64,000 bases of DNA from an uncultured Steroidobacter sp. (GTDB taxonomy: Bacteria > Pseudomonadota > Gammaproteobacteria > Steroidobacterales > Steroidobacteraceae), in NCBI RefSeq assembly GCF_937958065.1, contig NZ_CALFXI010000109.1, positions 101,302-165,301 on the forward strand, in the 5' to 3' direction. The notes under the pieces are model-generated. The model searched no databases and was not told the origin of the DNA. It saw only the letters and a list, made by a program, of their open reading frames with translations. The stretch's first letter is position 1; each line of letters starts with the position of its first letter. The position numbers were made by a program, and so were the translations under genes. Shown here piece after piece: positions 9,123 to 17,846 of the stretch.

Positions 9123-10940
9123 ATGCGCCCACCAAACACAACCCTGCGAGTCACCTGGGCCGCCTGCACTGTGCTGCTGCCCGCCCATTTCCTTCATGCC
9201 AGCGAGGTGAAAGAGTCCCGGCCCGGCGTGTATCGCGGCTATTCCGAAGCGCGCTTCAGCGAATGGCAGAAGACGTCGCAGTACGTGAGCATGTCGGACG
9301 GCGTGAAGCTCGCCGTCGACATTTATCGTCCGGCGGTCAATGGCCGCGCAGTGGACGAGAAGTTTCCGGTCGTGTGGATCCACACGCCGTATCGGCGCGC
9401 CTATGTCGATTCCAAAGGCACGCTCGTCAATCCTCTCGAGCAGTTGCACCTCATGCCGTTGTTGAAGTACGGCTATGTGGTCGCCGCCGTGGACACGCGG
9501 GGGCGCGGCGCGTCCTTCGGCGCTCGCCGGGGTTTTCAGGATCGCACCGAAGCTCGCGATGCTTATGAAATGACCGAGTGGTTCGCGAAGCAGCCGTGGA
9601 GCACCGGCGCCATTGGCGTCGCCGGATGTTCCTATCTCGGCGGCACGACCTGGCACGCCGCCACCATGATGGCGCCGCACCTGCGAGCCATTGCGCCCGG
9701 CTGCACCGATTTCGACAAGTATGGATTCGTCAGCCGCGGCGGCATCACGGCGCAATTCAATACGCGTCCCGAGAATCCCGGCCAGGATTACGGCCAGGGC
9801 GTGGTGCCGGTGGAATCCGATACGGATGGCAAACAAGCGGCCAGCGCAATCGCCGAGCACATCAAGGGCACGCCGATGGCCGAGCTCTGGGCGGGCATGC
9901 GCTATCGCGACGACGTTTCGCCGCTGCTCGGGGTGCCGTTCTGGCGTGAATCCAGCGTCGCCACCTACGCAAAAGAAATCGAGCGCTCCGGCGTCGGCAT
10001 CTTCATCTGGGGCAATTGGCTGGATGAAGGCAGCTTCGAAGCGACCCTCGCGTACAACAACCTCTCCAATCCACGCAAGCTGTGGATGGGCGAGTGGGGA
10101 CATTGCGAAGTCGGCGACTTCCCGATGGCCACTGAATTCCTGCGCTTTTTCGATCATTTCCTGAAAAAGATCGACAACGGCTGGCAGCGCGAAGCGCCGA
10201 TCTACTACCGCACCGTCAACGCACCGGCCGGCAAGGAATGGAGCAGCACCGATCAGTGGCCGCTGGCAAACGCTCGCAATGAAACGTTGCACATCGGCGG
10301 CTCGGCCAAGCCCGGGGTGTCGGGTCGACTCACGAGCGAAGCGGACGCCACCGCGACGGTACGCGACAGGTTCACCGTCAACTACGATCCCAAGTGCAGC
10401 GGCAAGGTCGATCTGTACTTCCTGATGTGGCCTTGTGGCGTCGAGCAGCACGGTCTGAGCTACACGACCCCGGCCCTCGGCGCCGATGCGCACATCGCCG
10501 GCCATCCCATCGTCGATCTGTGGATCTCATCGACCACCAGCGACGCCGATGTATTCGTGTACCTGGAAGATGTGGCGCCGGACGGCACCTCGACCATCGT
10601 GACTCATGGTCGGCTGCGAGCCTCGCATCGAGGCGAGCAACCGGCGCCGTATCGCAACTTCATGGGCCTGCCCTATCACAGCGGCGCACGGCGGGATGCC
10701 GAGCCGCTGATTCCGGGTGAGCCGGCACGGCTGCGGCTGGATCTGTTGCCGACCTCCACGATCGTCAAAGCCGGCCATCGCGTGCGCCTGACCGTCGCCG
10801 GGGCGGATCCGCGCCAGCGCTCGCGCAATGTGCAATTCGATCCGCCGCCGACCCTCACGATCCATCATGACGGAGCGCACGCATCGCAGCTGACGTTGCC
10901 CGTGGTCGGGACATTCGCCGCGAAGGTGCACGCCGAGTGA
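9123..10940 (+). CDS. CocE/NonD-family secreted hydrolase (X-Pro dipeptidyl-peptidase S15 fold)
   Basis: 605 aa from the ATG at 9123; an in-frame GTG at 9117 overlaps the receptor stop and is the alternative. A signal-like N-terminus (to about residue 26) predicts export. The alpha/beta-hydrolase core shows the nucleophile in GVAGCSYLGG (Ser170), an Asp candidate in GNWLDEGSF (Asp301) and His327 in GEWGHCEVGDF. The C-terminal jelly-roll common to this family starts near residue 430 and includes SDADVFVYLEDVAPDG. Family members hydrolyse esters, cephalosporin-type acyl groups or X-Pro peptides. The substrate here is unknown. It is the second gene of the receptor operon and converges on the GntR gene with a two-base gap. 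Confidence 0.88.
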   Translation: MRPPNTTLRVTWAACTVLLPAHFLHASEVKESRPGVYRGYSEARFSEWQKTSQYVSMSDGVKLAVDIYRPAVNGRAVDEKFPVVWIHTPYRRAYVDSKGTLVNPLEQLHLMPLLKYGYVVAAVDTRGRGASFGARRGFQDRTEARDAYEMTEWFAKQPWSTGAIGVAGCSYLGGTTWHAATMMAPHLRAIAPGCTDFDKYGFVSRGGITAQFNTRPENPGQDYGQGVVPVESDTDGKQAASAIAEHIKGTPMAELWAGMRYRDDVSPLLGVPFWRESSVATYAKEIERSGVGIFIWGNWLDEGSFEATLAYNNLSNPRKLWMGEWGHCEVGDFPMATEFLRFFDHFLKKIDNGWQREAPIYYRTVNAPAGKEWSSTDQWPLANARNETLHIGGSAKPGVSGRLTSEADATATVRDRFTVNYDPKCSGKVDLYFLMWPCGVEQHGLSYTTPALGADAHIAGHPIVDLWISSTTSDADVFVYLEDVAPDGTSTIVTHGRLRASHRGEQPAPYRNFMGLPYHSGARRDAEPLIPGEPARLRLDLLPTSTIVKAGHRVRLTVAGADPRQRSRNVQFDPPPTLTIHHDGAHASQLTLPVVGTFAAKVHAE

Positions 10941-10942
10941 AG

Positions 10943-11641
10943 TTACTTGAGGTCCAGGTCCATCGCGGACAACGTTTCCAGTCCCTCGGCGATATGGTCG
11001 CGCATCAACCGCTCCGCATCCCTGGCTCGACCATTGACGATGGCTTCGGTGATCTTGCGATGGCCGGCGTTGGCGTTGTCGATGCGCCGGGCGCTGTAGA
11101 AGGTCGTGATCAGCAGCCGATAGATGGGAATGCGCAGCCGCTCCAGAAACATGCGGATGAACTGGTTGCCGGAGCCTTCGATGATCAGCTGATGCCACTC
11201 GTCGTTGAGCCGCGCGAAGCGCTCGTGATCGATGGTGTCCTCGATCTCGTTCAGCTCGGCCTGGATCTTCTGCAGCTTCCGCTTCAGCTCGGGCCGGTCG
11301 GCCGCGGCGAAATCCGCGGCCGCCATGCCTTCGAGCGCCATGCGCGCCCGATACATCTGCCGCAGGTCGTCATGCGTGAAGCGCTTCACTGAGGCGCCCC
11401 GGAACTCCTCGATGGTCACCAGCCCTTCGCTCGACAACCGCTGCAATGCTTCGCGAACGCGAGTCCGCGTCGCGGTCGGCTGCTCGCGCATGATGTCCGC
11501 TTCGACCAGGCGCTGGCCGGGCACGAACGTGCCCCGGCGAATGCGTTCGCGGATCCAATCCACGACCTCGCTGACGCTGCGCGGCTCGGCGCGGGTCGTT
11601 CTCGCTTTGGTAACGGTGCGGTTGTCAGTCTTGGCTGGCAT
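10943..11641 (-). CDS. GntR-family transcriptional regulator, FadR/FCD subfamily
   Basis: 232 aa. The ATG at 11641 is chosen over the upstream in-frame start at 11704 because AGGA lies five bases before it. The N-terminal winged helix (VSEVVDWIRERIRRGTFVPG ... TRTRVREALQRLSSEGL) and the all-helical FCD effector domain (RARMALEGMAAADFA, DEWHQLIIEGSGNQF, AGHRKITEAIVNGRARDAERLM) are clear. FCD regulators usually bind small organic acids. The gene is divergent from the CapA/TRAP/dehydratase operon, and a short imperfect palindrome lies between them, so it is the likely regulator of that operon. Confidence 0.88.
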   Translation of the reverse strand: MPAKTDNRTVTKARTTRAEPRSVSEVVDWIRERIRRGTFVPGQRLVEADIMREQPTATRTRVREALQRLSSEGLVTIEEFRGASVKRFTHDDLRQMYRARMALEGMAAADFAAADRPELKRKLQKIQAELNEIEDTIDHERFARLNDEWHQLIIEGSGNQFIRMFLERLRIPIYRLLITTFYSARRIDNANAGHRKITEAIVNGRARDAERLMRDHIAEGLETLSAMDLDLK

Positions 11642-11689
11642 GCATTCCTGCTGCCGCGACGGCGGCGTGGCGACAATATGATCGATGTT

Positions 11690-11704
11690 TTGGTCAACAA
11701 TCAA
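11690..11704. promoter_or_regulatory. Candidate GntR operator
   Basis: TTGGT-N5-ATCAA forms an imperfect palindrome (four of five arm positions pair) in the 80-base divergent gap between the GntR gene and the CapA gene. FadR-type GntR proteins often use TGGT-Nx-ACCA-like sites, so position and shape fit. There is only one copy. Confidence 0.4.
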
Positions 11705-11721
11705 CCGGGGTCGAGCGCAGT

Positions 11722-12816
11722 ATGGAGCTGATCTTCACGGGGGATCTGATCCTCGATGAGCCGCAGCCCGACCACTGGCTGAGCGGCATCGCACCCGCGC
11801 TGCGCAGCGCGGATCTGACCATCGGACACTTGGAAGTGCCCCACTCGAGTCACGTGGCCGCAAGCGGCGATGATGTGCCGGCACCGGGTGCCGATCCCGA
11901 TCACCTTGCGGCGCTGGCGCGAGCCGGCGTCGGCCTCGTGACCTTGGCGGGCAATCACATCGCCGACCTTGGCGAGGTCGGCATCACCGACACGATTCGC
12001 GGCCTGACCCATGCCGGCATTGCATACACGGGCGCCGGAACGTCGCTTGGTGAAGCTCGCAGGCCCGCAATCGCTCATCTCGGCGGCAAGCGCGTCGCCG
12101 TGCTGAGTTACAACTGCGTCGGACCAGAAAGTGCGTGGGCCGGGCCAACACGCGCCGGCTGTTCGTACATTCGAGTCGAGCCGGCGGACGGGAGTGCGAT
12201 TCGGCCAGCCGCCGCGCTCGATCGCATCGATCCGGCTTCGTTGCTGACGCTGGCCGAAGACATCGAGGCGGCAAAAGCTCGGGCAGACTTCGTCGTCGTC
12301 GCGTTTCACAAAGGCATCGTGCACACGAGGGCCAAGCTCGCGCCGTACGAACGACCCCTCGCCCACGCCGCCATCGAGGCCGGTTGCGACGTAGTCATCG
12401 GTCATCATGCCCACATCGTGCGAGGAATCGAGTTTCATCGCGGCGTGCCTGTGTTCCATGGCTTGGGGAACGGCTGCGTCGTGACTCGTGCGTTGAGTCC
12501 CGACCAGGCATCTCCGGAGCGCGCGGCCTGGGCTCGCAAACGGAAAGAGTTGTTTGGTTTCGAGCCGGATCCTGCGTACGTGCTCGCGCCGTTTCATCCC
12601 GAAGCGGTGAATGCAATGCTGGGTCGGATGTGCATCGACGCGAGCGGCAGCATGCGCGTCGGGTTCCTTCCCGTGCACGTCGATCCTCCAGGCCGTCCCC
12701 GTCTTGCTCCGAACGCCGCGCGGCGCATCGCCGATTACATTCAAACCATCGGCATCGAAGCCGGTCTGCCGCCACTGAGCATGCAAATCACAAGTGAGGG
12801 CGTGTGGCTGAACTGA
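11722..12816 (+). CDS. CapA-family metallophosphatase-like protein
   Basis: 364 aa. Family motifs are in order: FTGDLILDEP near the start, GHLEVP (usually NLE), LAGNHIADLGEVG, VVAFHKG and GHHAHIVRGIEF. These belong to the PGA_cap/CapA calcineurin-like fold, named for poly-gamma-glutamate capsule synthesis, but many members lie in unrelated metabolic clusters with unknown function. There is no signal peptide or membrane anchor, unlike capsule CapA, so it is likely cytoplasmic. It is the first gene of the operon and its stop overlaps the next gene. A capsule role is unlikely here; phosphatase or amide-bond chemistry on the transported substrate is possible but speculative. Confidence 0.78.
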   Translation: MELIFTGDLILDEPQPDHWLSGIAPALRSADLTIGHLEVPHSSHVAASGDDVPAPGADPDHLAALARAGVGLVTLAGNHIADLGEVGITDTIRGLTHAGIAYTGAGTSLGEARRPAIAHLGGKRVAVLSYNCVGPESAWAGPTRAGCSYIRVEPADGSAIRPAAALDRIDPASLLTLAEDIEAAKARADFVVVAFHKGIVHTRAKLAPYERPLAHAAIEAGCDVVIGHHAHIVRGIEFHRGVPVFHGLGNGCVVTRALSPDQASPERAAWARKRKELFGFEPDPAYVLAPFHPEAVNAMLGRMCIDASGSMRVGFLPVHVDPPGRPRLAPNAARRIADYIQTIGIEAGLPPLSMQITSEGVWLN

Positions 12817-13289
12817 TGCAACGTCACAACGAAGGCCAGACGCGCGGGCCGCTGTTCTATATCGGCGCTGGCGGCCTGGTGCTCGCGATGGGCGTCGAAG
12901 CGCTCGCGGTGCTCGGCCGTCATGCGGGAATTCCCCTGCTGGGCGCGCTGGAAATCATCCAGGCATGCATTCTGCTGATGGCGTCGGCAGCGATGCTGTC
13001 GGCCACGCTGAACAAGGGCCATGCTACGGTCACGTTGCTCACGGCTCGTGTGGGCGCGCGCACGCGTGACTTCTTGCATGCCTTTGCTCATTTGCTGTCC
13101 GCGCTGTTCTTCATCGGACTGGCAGCGGGCGTGCTCTGGCTCGCGATCGAGTCCTGGAACGATTACGAGCAGAGCGAGCTGCTGCACATTCCCTTCCGTC
13201 CGCTGCGCATCGTGTCGCTGGTGGCCGCTGTCGCCATCGCGCTGGTCTTCCTGCGCGATATGTGGCGCTCGCTGCGGGGGCGCTCATGA
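12804..13289 (+). CDS. TRAP transporter small permease (DctQ-like)
   Basis: 161 aa with four predicted membrane segments, the size and layout of DctQ subunits. The start may be GTG 12804 (a GAGGG lies three bases upstream) or ATG 12816, which overlaps the CapA stop. It ends with an ATGA overlap with the large permease. TRAP systems use a sodium or proton gradient and a periplasmic binding protein to take up carboxylates. The binding protein of this system is at 19135, after three enzyme genes. The usual charged residues of the second and third helices are only partly recognisable. Confidence 0.82.
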   Translation: MAELMQRHNEGQTRGPLFYIGAGGLVLAMGVEALAVLGRHAGIPLLGALEIIQACILLMASAAMLSATLNKGHATVTLLTARVGARTRDFLHAFAHLLSALFFIGLAAGVLWLAIESWNDYEQSELLHIPFRPLRIVSLVAAVAIALVFLRDMWRSLRGRS

Positions 13290-14578
13290 ACGGCTTCCTC
13301 GGCGTCATTGCGCTGCTCGTCTTGCTGACCCTTGGTGTTCCCATCGGCGTTGCCATGGGCGTGGTCGGCATGGCCGGACTGATGCTGTTGCTCGGCCCCG
13401 AACCGGCCATCATCAAATCGGGCGTCGTGCTGTTCGAAACGATCACACGCTACGAGCTGGGCGTGCTGCCGTTGTTTCTGTTCATGGCGCACCTGTGCTT
13501 TGCCGCCGGCGCGAGCCGCGATTTCTTCGAAGCCGCCGCGCGAATGGTGGGACATCGTCGGGGCGGGCTTGCGATCGCGTCGGTGGCCGGTTGCGCAGGC
13601 TTCGGCGCCATCAGCGGTTCGAGTCTCGCGACGGCCGCCACCATCGGCTTGATCGGCTTGCCGGAGATGCGCAAGCGCGGTTACTCCGATGCGCTCGCGA
13701 CCGGAGCGATTGCCGCTGGTGGCACGCTCGGTTCGATCATTCCTCCTTCGGGCGCGTTGATCGTGTTCGGCATCCTGGCCGAGCAATCGATCGGCAAGCT
13801 GTTCACGGCCGCGATCATTCCGGGTCTGTCCCAGGCCTTGTTCTACATCCTCACCATCGTGCTGCTGTGTCGCTGGCGTCCTTCGATCGGACCGGCGACC
13901 GCTCGCGCTCCCTGGTCTGAACGGCGCGCCGCGCTGCTGCGCATTCTCGATCTGGGTGCGCTGATCCTGATCGTGCTCGGCGGCATCGCGTTTGGCTGGT
14001 TCACCCCCACCGAAGCCGCTTCGGTCGGCGCCACCGGCGCACTGCTCCTGTGTGCGTGGCGACGCAAGTTGAATCGGGACTCCTTGCGAGAGGCGCTGGC
14101 GCAAACCCTGCGCACGACGGGAATGATCTACGTCGTGATCATCGGTGCGCTGATCTTCGCGGTCTTCATGAGCTACACGGGCCTCGCCGAGCAGGTCGCG
14201 GACCTCATGGAGAGCCTGCCGGGCGGGACGCTGCTGGCGATCATTCTCATGACCGTCCTGCTGCTGCTGTTGGGCTCGGTGCTCGATGGCCTGGCGCTGA
14301 TGCTGCTGACGACGCCCATTCTGCTGCCCATCGTGACCGACCTGGGCCTGTCGCCGATCTGGTTCGGCATCTATCTGGTGCGCACCATGGAGATCGGCTT
14401 CGTGCATCCGCCCATCGGCATCAATCTGTATGTGATTCAAGGCATCGCCAAGGACGTGCCGCTGATCCGCATCTTCAAGGGTGTGGTGCCGTTCCTGGCG
14501 GCTGACTTGTTCCATCTGTCGCTGCTGATCGCCGTGCCGGCGATGGCGCTGGCGCTGCCGGGGTGGTTGCATCAATGA
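13286..14578 (+). CDS. TRAP transporter large permease (DctM-like)
   Basis: 430 aa from the ATG at 13286, which overlaps the small-permease stop and follows a G-rich ribosome site. An upstream in-frame start exists but would place this start deep inside the DctQ gene. It has many membrane helices and clear family signatures: FGAISGSSLATAATIG, GGTLGSIIPPSGALIVFG and the C-terminal GFVHPPIGINLYVIQG. It forms the carrier with the DctQ and DctP subunits. It sits among CoA-transferase and dehydratase genes, so the substrate is probably an organic acid destined for CoA activation. Its stop overlaps the next gene by four bases. Confidence 0.92.
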   Translation: MNGFLGVIALLVLLTLGVPIGVAMGVVGMAGLMLLLGPEPAIIKSGVVLFETITRYELGVLPLFLFMAHLCFAAGASRDFFEAAARMVGHRRGGLAIASVAGCAGFGAISGSSLATAATIGLIGLPEMRKRGYSDALATGAIAAGGTLGSIIPPSGALIVFGILAEQSIGKLFTAAIIPGLSQALFYILTIVLLCRWRPSIGPATARAPWSERRAALLRILDLGALILIVLGGIAFGWFTPTEAASVGATGALLLCAWRRKLNRDSLREALAQTLRTTGMIYVVIIGALIFAVFMSYTGLAEQVADLMESLPGGTLLAIILMTVLLLLLGSVLDGLALMLLTTPILLPIVTDLGLSPIWFGIYLVRTMEIGFVHPPIGINLYVIQGIAKDVPLIRIFKGVVPFLAADLFHLSLLIAVPAMALALPGWLHQ

Positions 14579-15675
14579 GCTTGTCGAGTCTGTTGAATAT
14601 CGCCCTGGGCGATCCTTTGCACGCGGCACGGTCGCGGCGTGCGATGGGCTACATGGGATGGGACGTTCCGGTCGAGTTGCTGCTGGCCGCCGACGCGGTC
14701 CCGGTGCAGTTGAATGCGCTGGCTCATCCGGGCGACACGGTGCTCGCGGATCGATTTCTGGAGGCCAGCTTTTCCGCTCAGAGCCGGATCGTGGCGGATC
14801 GCTGGCTGGCGGGCGATCTGGATGGCTTGGACGCCGTCATTTTCTCCCGCAGCGACGACAGCGCGCAGCGGTTGTACTACTACCTTTGCGAGTTGCAACG
14901 CATGGGCGAGTGCAAGGGGCCCAAGCCCCTGCTCTACGACCTGGCGCGCATTCGTCGTGAGGCGAGCGTGGCGCACACGATCGAGTCGACGCGCGCACTC
15001 GCGGTCGCAGTCGGCGCGGACGAGTCGCGACTGATGGCGGAACTGGAGCGCGTCGTCGCACGCGAAAAGTTGCTCGGCGAGTTGGCGACATTGCGGATGG
15101 GCGATGGAGTGCCGCTCGGATGCGAGGCGTATCGGATCGTGCGCGGCGCTCGTACCGAGTGGTCCGCGGAGTTCGATGAGTCCTTACGACAGTGGCTCAG
15201 CAGGCCAACGACCGTCGAGCCCCGCAAGCGAGTGCTGCTGGTTGGCAGCGTGCCCTCGGACGATCACGTTCATCGGACGATCGAATCGGACGGCGTGGTG
15301 GTCGTGGGCGAGATCAATGAGGCGACCTCGATGGCATCCATCCCGACACCTGCTGTGACACCAGGGCAAGTCTCGGTCGCGGGCAATGTCGTGGAAACGA
15401 TCGCACGCCGCTGCTATGACCGAACCAATGCAATCGGCGCGTTGCTGCAGTCACCCGCCGATCTCGTAGAGGTCGCCAGAAAGCTGCGAGCGGACGGCGT
15501 GATCATTTGGATGCTCGCAACCGACACCGGCCTCGCCTGGGAGGCGCCTCGAATGGAACGCGCACTGCGTGAAGCGAAGCTGCCAACGCTCATGCTCACG
15601 TCGCAGCCTCAAACATTGAGCCCGGATGCGCTCACGCAGATTGCGCAGTTCAAGCGCGCGCTGGAGGCTTCATGA
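14575..15675 (+). CDS. 2-hydroxyacyl-CoA dehydratase-like subunit without cluster cysteines
   Basis: 366 aa from the ATG at 14575 (ATGA overlap with DctM). The fold is that of the HgdB/FldC/BcrC family: MGYMGWDVPVELLLAADAVP, ADRFLE, LDAVIFSRSDDSAQRLYYYL, then a second Rossmann-like half from RKRVLLVGSVPSDDH. In the family, as I recall it, cysteines ligating the [4Fe-4S] cluster lie in 'YFCxYxPxEL', in the 'CPFVRS' segment and in 'SCDGxRRL'. Here these positions read MGW, SFSAQS and SDDS, so none is cysteine; only Cys105 and Cys113 are nearby. It probably acts as a partner of the cysteine-containing subunit at 17843 rather than binding a cluster itself. Confidence 0.75.
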   Translation: MSLSSLLNIALGDPLHAARSRRAMGYMGWDVPVELLLAADAVPVQLNALAHPGDTVLADRFLEASFSAQSRIVADRWLAGDLDGLDAVIFSRSDDSAQRLYYYLCELQRMGECKGPKPLLYDLARIRREASVAHTIESTRALAVAVGADESRLMAELERVVAREKLLGELATLRMGDGVPLGCEAYRIVRGARTEWSAEFDESLRQWLSRPTTVEPRKRVLLVGSVPSDDHVHRTIESDGVVVVGEINEATSMASIPTPAVTPGQVSVAGNVVETIARRCYDRTNAIGALLQSPADLVEVARKLRADGVIIWMLATDTGLAWEAPRMERALREAKLPTLMLTSQPQTLSPDALTQIAQFKRALEAS

Positions 15676-17846
15676 AACCTCTGCACGGCATGCGCGTGCT
15701 CGCGCTCGACGACGCCGCGAATGGTGCGCTGGCACGATGGTTCAGCAGCTTTGGCGCGCAGGTTTCGCCCGTTCAGCCTCCTACCCTGGCGGACGAACTA
15801 CCGCGCGCCGATTTTCTCATCGAAGGCATCGGCCTGCCCGCGTTACGACGCGCCGGCTTCTCCCGCGAACAGATCGAGCAACTCAATCCCCGCCTGATCC
15901 ACGTTTCGGTCACAACATTCGGCAGCCACGGTCCTCGCGCCGAGTGGACGGGCGGCGAACTGATCGCGTCCGCGATGGGCGGCACCCTTCGAGTCACAGG
16001 CGATCCTGACCGTCCGCCCGTCAAAGAGGCCCTGGACGCTTGCTGGTTTCACGCGGACATGGTCGCCGCGGCCGGTGCAATGGCGGCGCTGGTGGAACTG
16101 GCAAGCACCGGGCGCGGCCAGCACGTCGATATCTCCGTGCAGGAGGTCGCGTTTTCTCGCAACGTCAATGGCGTACTCGTATGGCAGTTCGATCGCCGTA
16201 AGTTACATCGCGTCGGCGGAGCGCTGAATTACGGCCGTGCGACCGTACGCTGCATCTGGCCGCTCGCGGACGGTTTCTGTTTCCACACCCTGATGACCGG
16301 CCGCTTCGGTGCTCCGGCCAACCAGGCACTCAGCGACTGGATCGATGCCGTCGCCATGCCCAATCCACTGCGCGGCGTCGACTGGACCCGCTACAACCGC
16401 TCGACCCTCGACCCAGCTGTCCGGCACGAATGGGAGCGAGCCATCGAAGCCTTCTTCGCCACGCGCACCCGAGAAGAAATCTCGACGGAAGGTCGCCGCC
16501 GCGGCATCAATGCAACGGTCGTTGCAGAGCCGAGCGATGTACTCGCGGATCCTCACTTGCAGGCCCGCGATTTCTGGACGGCCGGTGTGCCCGGTGAACA
16601 CAAGCCCGCGCGCTTCGTTGCAATCACAGCGGCCTCGCAACCCGCACGAAGTACCGCCCGCGTGGTCGGCCGCCCCGGCCCATTGAGCGGCCTTCGCGTC
16701 CTGGACTTTTCGTGGGCGCTCGTCGGTTCGATCACGACCAAGGTGCTGGGCGACCTGGGCTGTGACGTCATCAAAGTCGAAACACGCAGCCGTCCCTGTC
16801 TGTCTCGCATCGACGTACAGGTGAACGCCTCGCGGGCCGACAGCTTCGACGACAAACCGTGGTTCGCGCACTTGAACACCTCCAAGCGCAGCCTTGCGCT
16901 GGACTTGAAACTGCCAGCCAGCCGCGAGGTGCTCGATCCATTGCTCGGCTGGGCGGACATCGTGGTCGAGAACTTCTCGCCCGGCACGATGGCGAAGCTC
17001 GGGCTCGACTATGCCTCGCTACAGAAGCGCAACCCGGGCGTGATCATGGTCTCCGGCAGTGTGTTCGGACAGACCGGGCCGCTCGCCGAATCGTGGGGCG
17101 TGGACGGCACAGGCGCCGCTTTGTCTGGCCGCACGTTTCTCACCGGCTGGCCCGATCGCAATCCCGTCATTCCCGGCGCCGTTCCCTATGGCGACGTCAT
17201 CGTTCCTTACGTGATGGCCGCCGCGACGGCGGCTGCTGTGGAGCATCGTCGTCGCACCGGCAGAGGTTGTCACATCGACGCCGCCATGTACGAGATTTGT
17301 GTCCAACAGATGTACGACGCCATCATCGATGCGACACGAGGCAATCGCCCAGAGCGCCGCGGCAACGACGATCCAAAGATATTTCATCAAGGCGTCTATG
17401 CCGCGGCCGGCGAGGACCAGTGGATCGCAATCACTCTGCCCTCGCGCGCGGATTGGGAGCGACTCTGCACCGTGGCCGGGCTCGACACGAATCGCGCGCC
17501 TCACGACGCCGAGCCGGCCCTGAACGCATGGTCTCGCCAGCATGCAGCGCACGCGTTGATGGAACATCTGCAAGCTGCCGGCATCGCAGCCGGCGTCGTA
17601 CAGGATATCGAGGATCTCATCGAGCGCGATCCGCAAATCGCTGCCCGAAACGCGCTGCTGAACTTGCAGCATCCGCTGCTGGGTACGTTCGGGCACGTGC
17701 GCACACCGATTCGCTTCTCGGCATCCGTCACTGCCCCCTATCGCGCGCCGTCCATCGGCGAGCACAGCCTCGCCATCGCCAAAGACCTGTGCGGGCTGAG
17801 CGCGTCTCGTATCGAGGAACTGGAGCGGCTCGGAGTGTTTCGATGA
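15672..17846 (+). CDS. Fused double-domain class III CoA-transferase (CaiB/BaiF family)
   Basis: 724 aa, about twice the usual 400. The first domain (to about residue 335) is divergent at its start (GMRVLALDDAANGALARWF) but has TFGSHGPRAEW and a candidate catalytic Asp in WFHADMVAAAG. The second domain starts near GLRVLDFSWALVG and carries DLGCDVIKVE, VENFSPGTMAKLGLDY, SVFGQTGP and a candidate Asp in PYGDVIVPY. Class III enzymes move CoA between carboxylic acids through an aspartyl intermediate. The fusion may act as an internal heterodimer. It lies between the two dehydratase-like genes with four-base overlaps, the order expected if a 2-hydroxy acid is activated then dehydrated. Confidence 0.88.
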   Translation: MKPLHGMRVLALDDAANGALARWFSSFGAQVSPVQPPTLADELPRADFLIEGIGLPALRRAGFSREQIEQLNPRLIHVSVTTFGSHGPRAEWTGGELIASAMGGTLRVTGDPDRPPVKEALDACWFHADMVAAAGAMAALVELASTGRGQHVDISVQEVAFSRNVNGVLVWQFDRRKLHRVGGALNYGRATVRCIWPLADGFCFHTLMTGRFGAPANQALSDWIDAVAMPNPLRGVDWTRYNRSTLDPAVRHEWERAIEAFFATRTREEISTEGRRRGINATVVAEPSDVLADPHLQARDFWTAGVPGEHKPARFVAITAASQPARSTARVVGRPGPLSGLRVLDFSWALVGSITTKVLGDLGCDVIKVETRSRPCLSRIDVQVNASRADSFDDKPWFAHLNTSKRSLALDLKLPASREVLDPLLGWADIVVENFSPGTMAKLGLDYASLQKRNPGVIMVSGSVFGQTGPLAESWGVDGTGAALSGRTFLTGWPDRNPVIPGAVPYGDVIVPYVMAAATAAAVEHRRRTGRGCHIDAAMYEICVQQMYDAIIDATRGNRPERRGNDDPKIFHQGVYAAAGEDQWIAITLPSRADWERLCTVAGLDTNRAPHDAEPALNAWSRQHAAHALMEHLQAAGIAAGVVQDIEDLIERDPQIAARNALLNLQHPLLGTFGHVRTPIRFSASVTAPYRAPSIGEHSLAIAKDLCGLSASRIEELERLGVFR

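Noticed and set aside
16859..17842. Upstream extension of the dehydratase-like gene at 17843
   Set aside because: The extension lies inside the fused CoA-transferase in another frame; the ATG at 17843 in an ATGA overlap fits the operon pattern.
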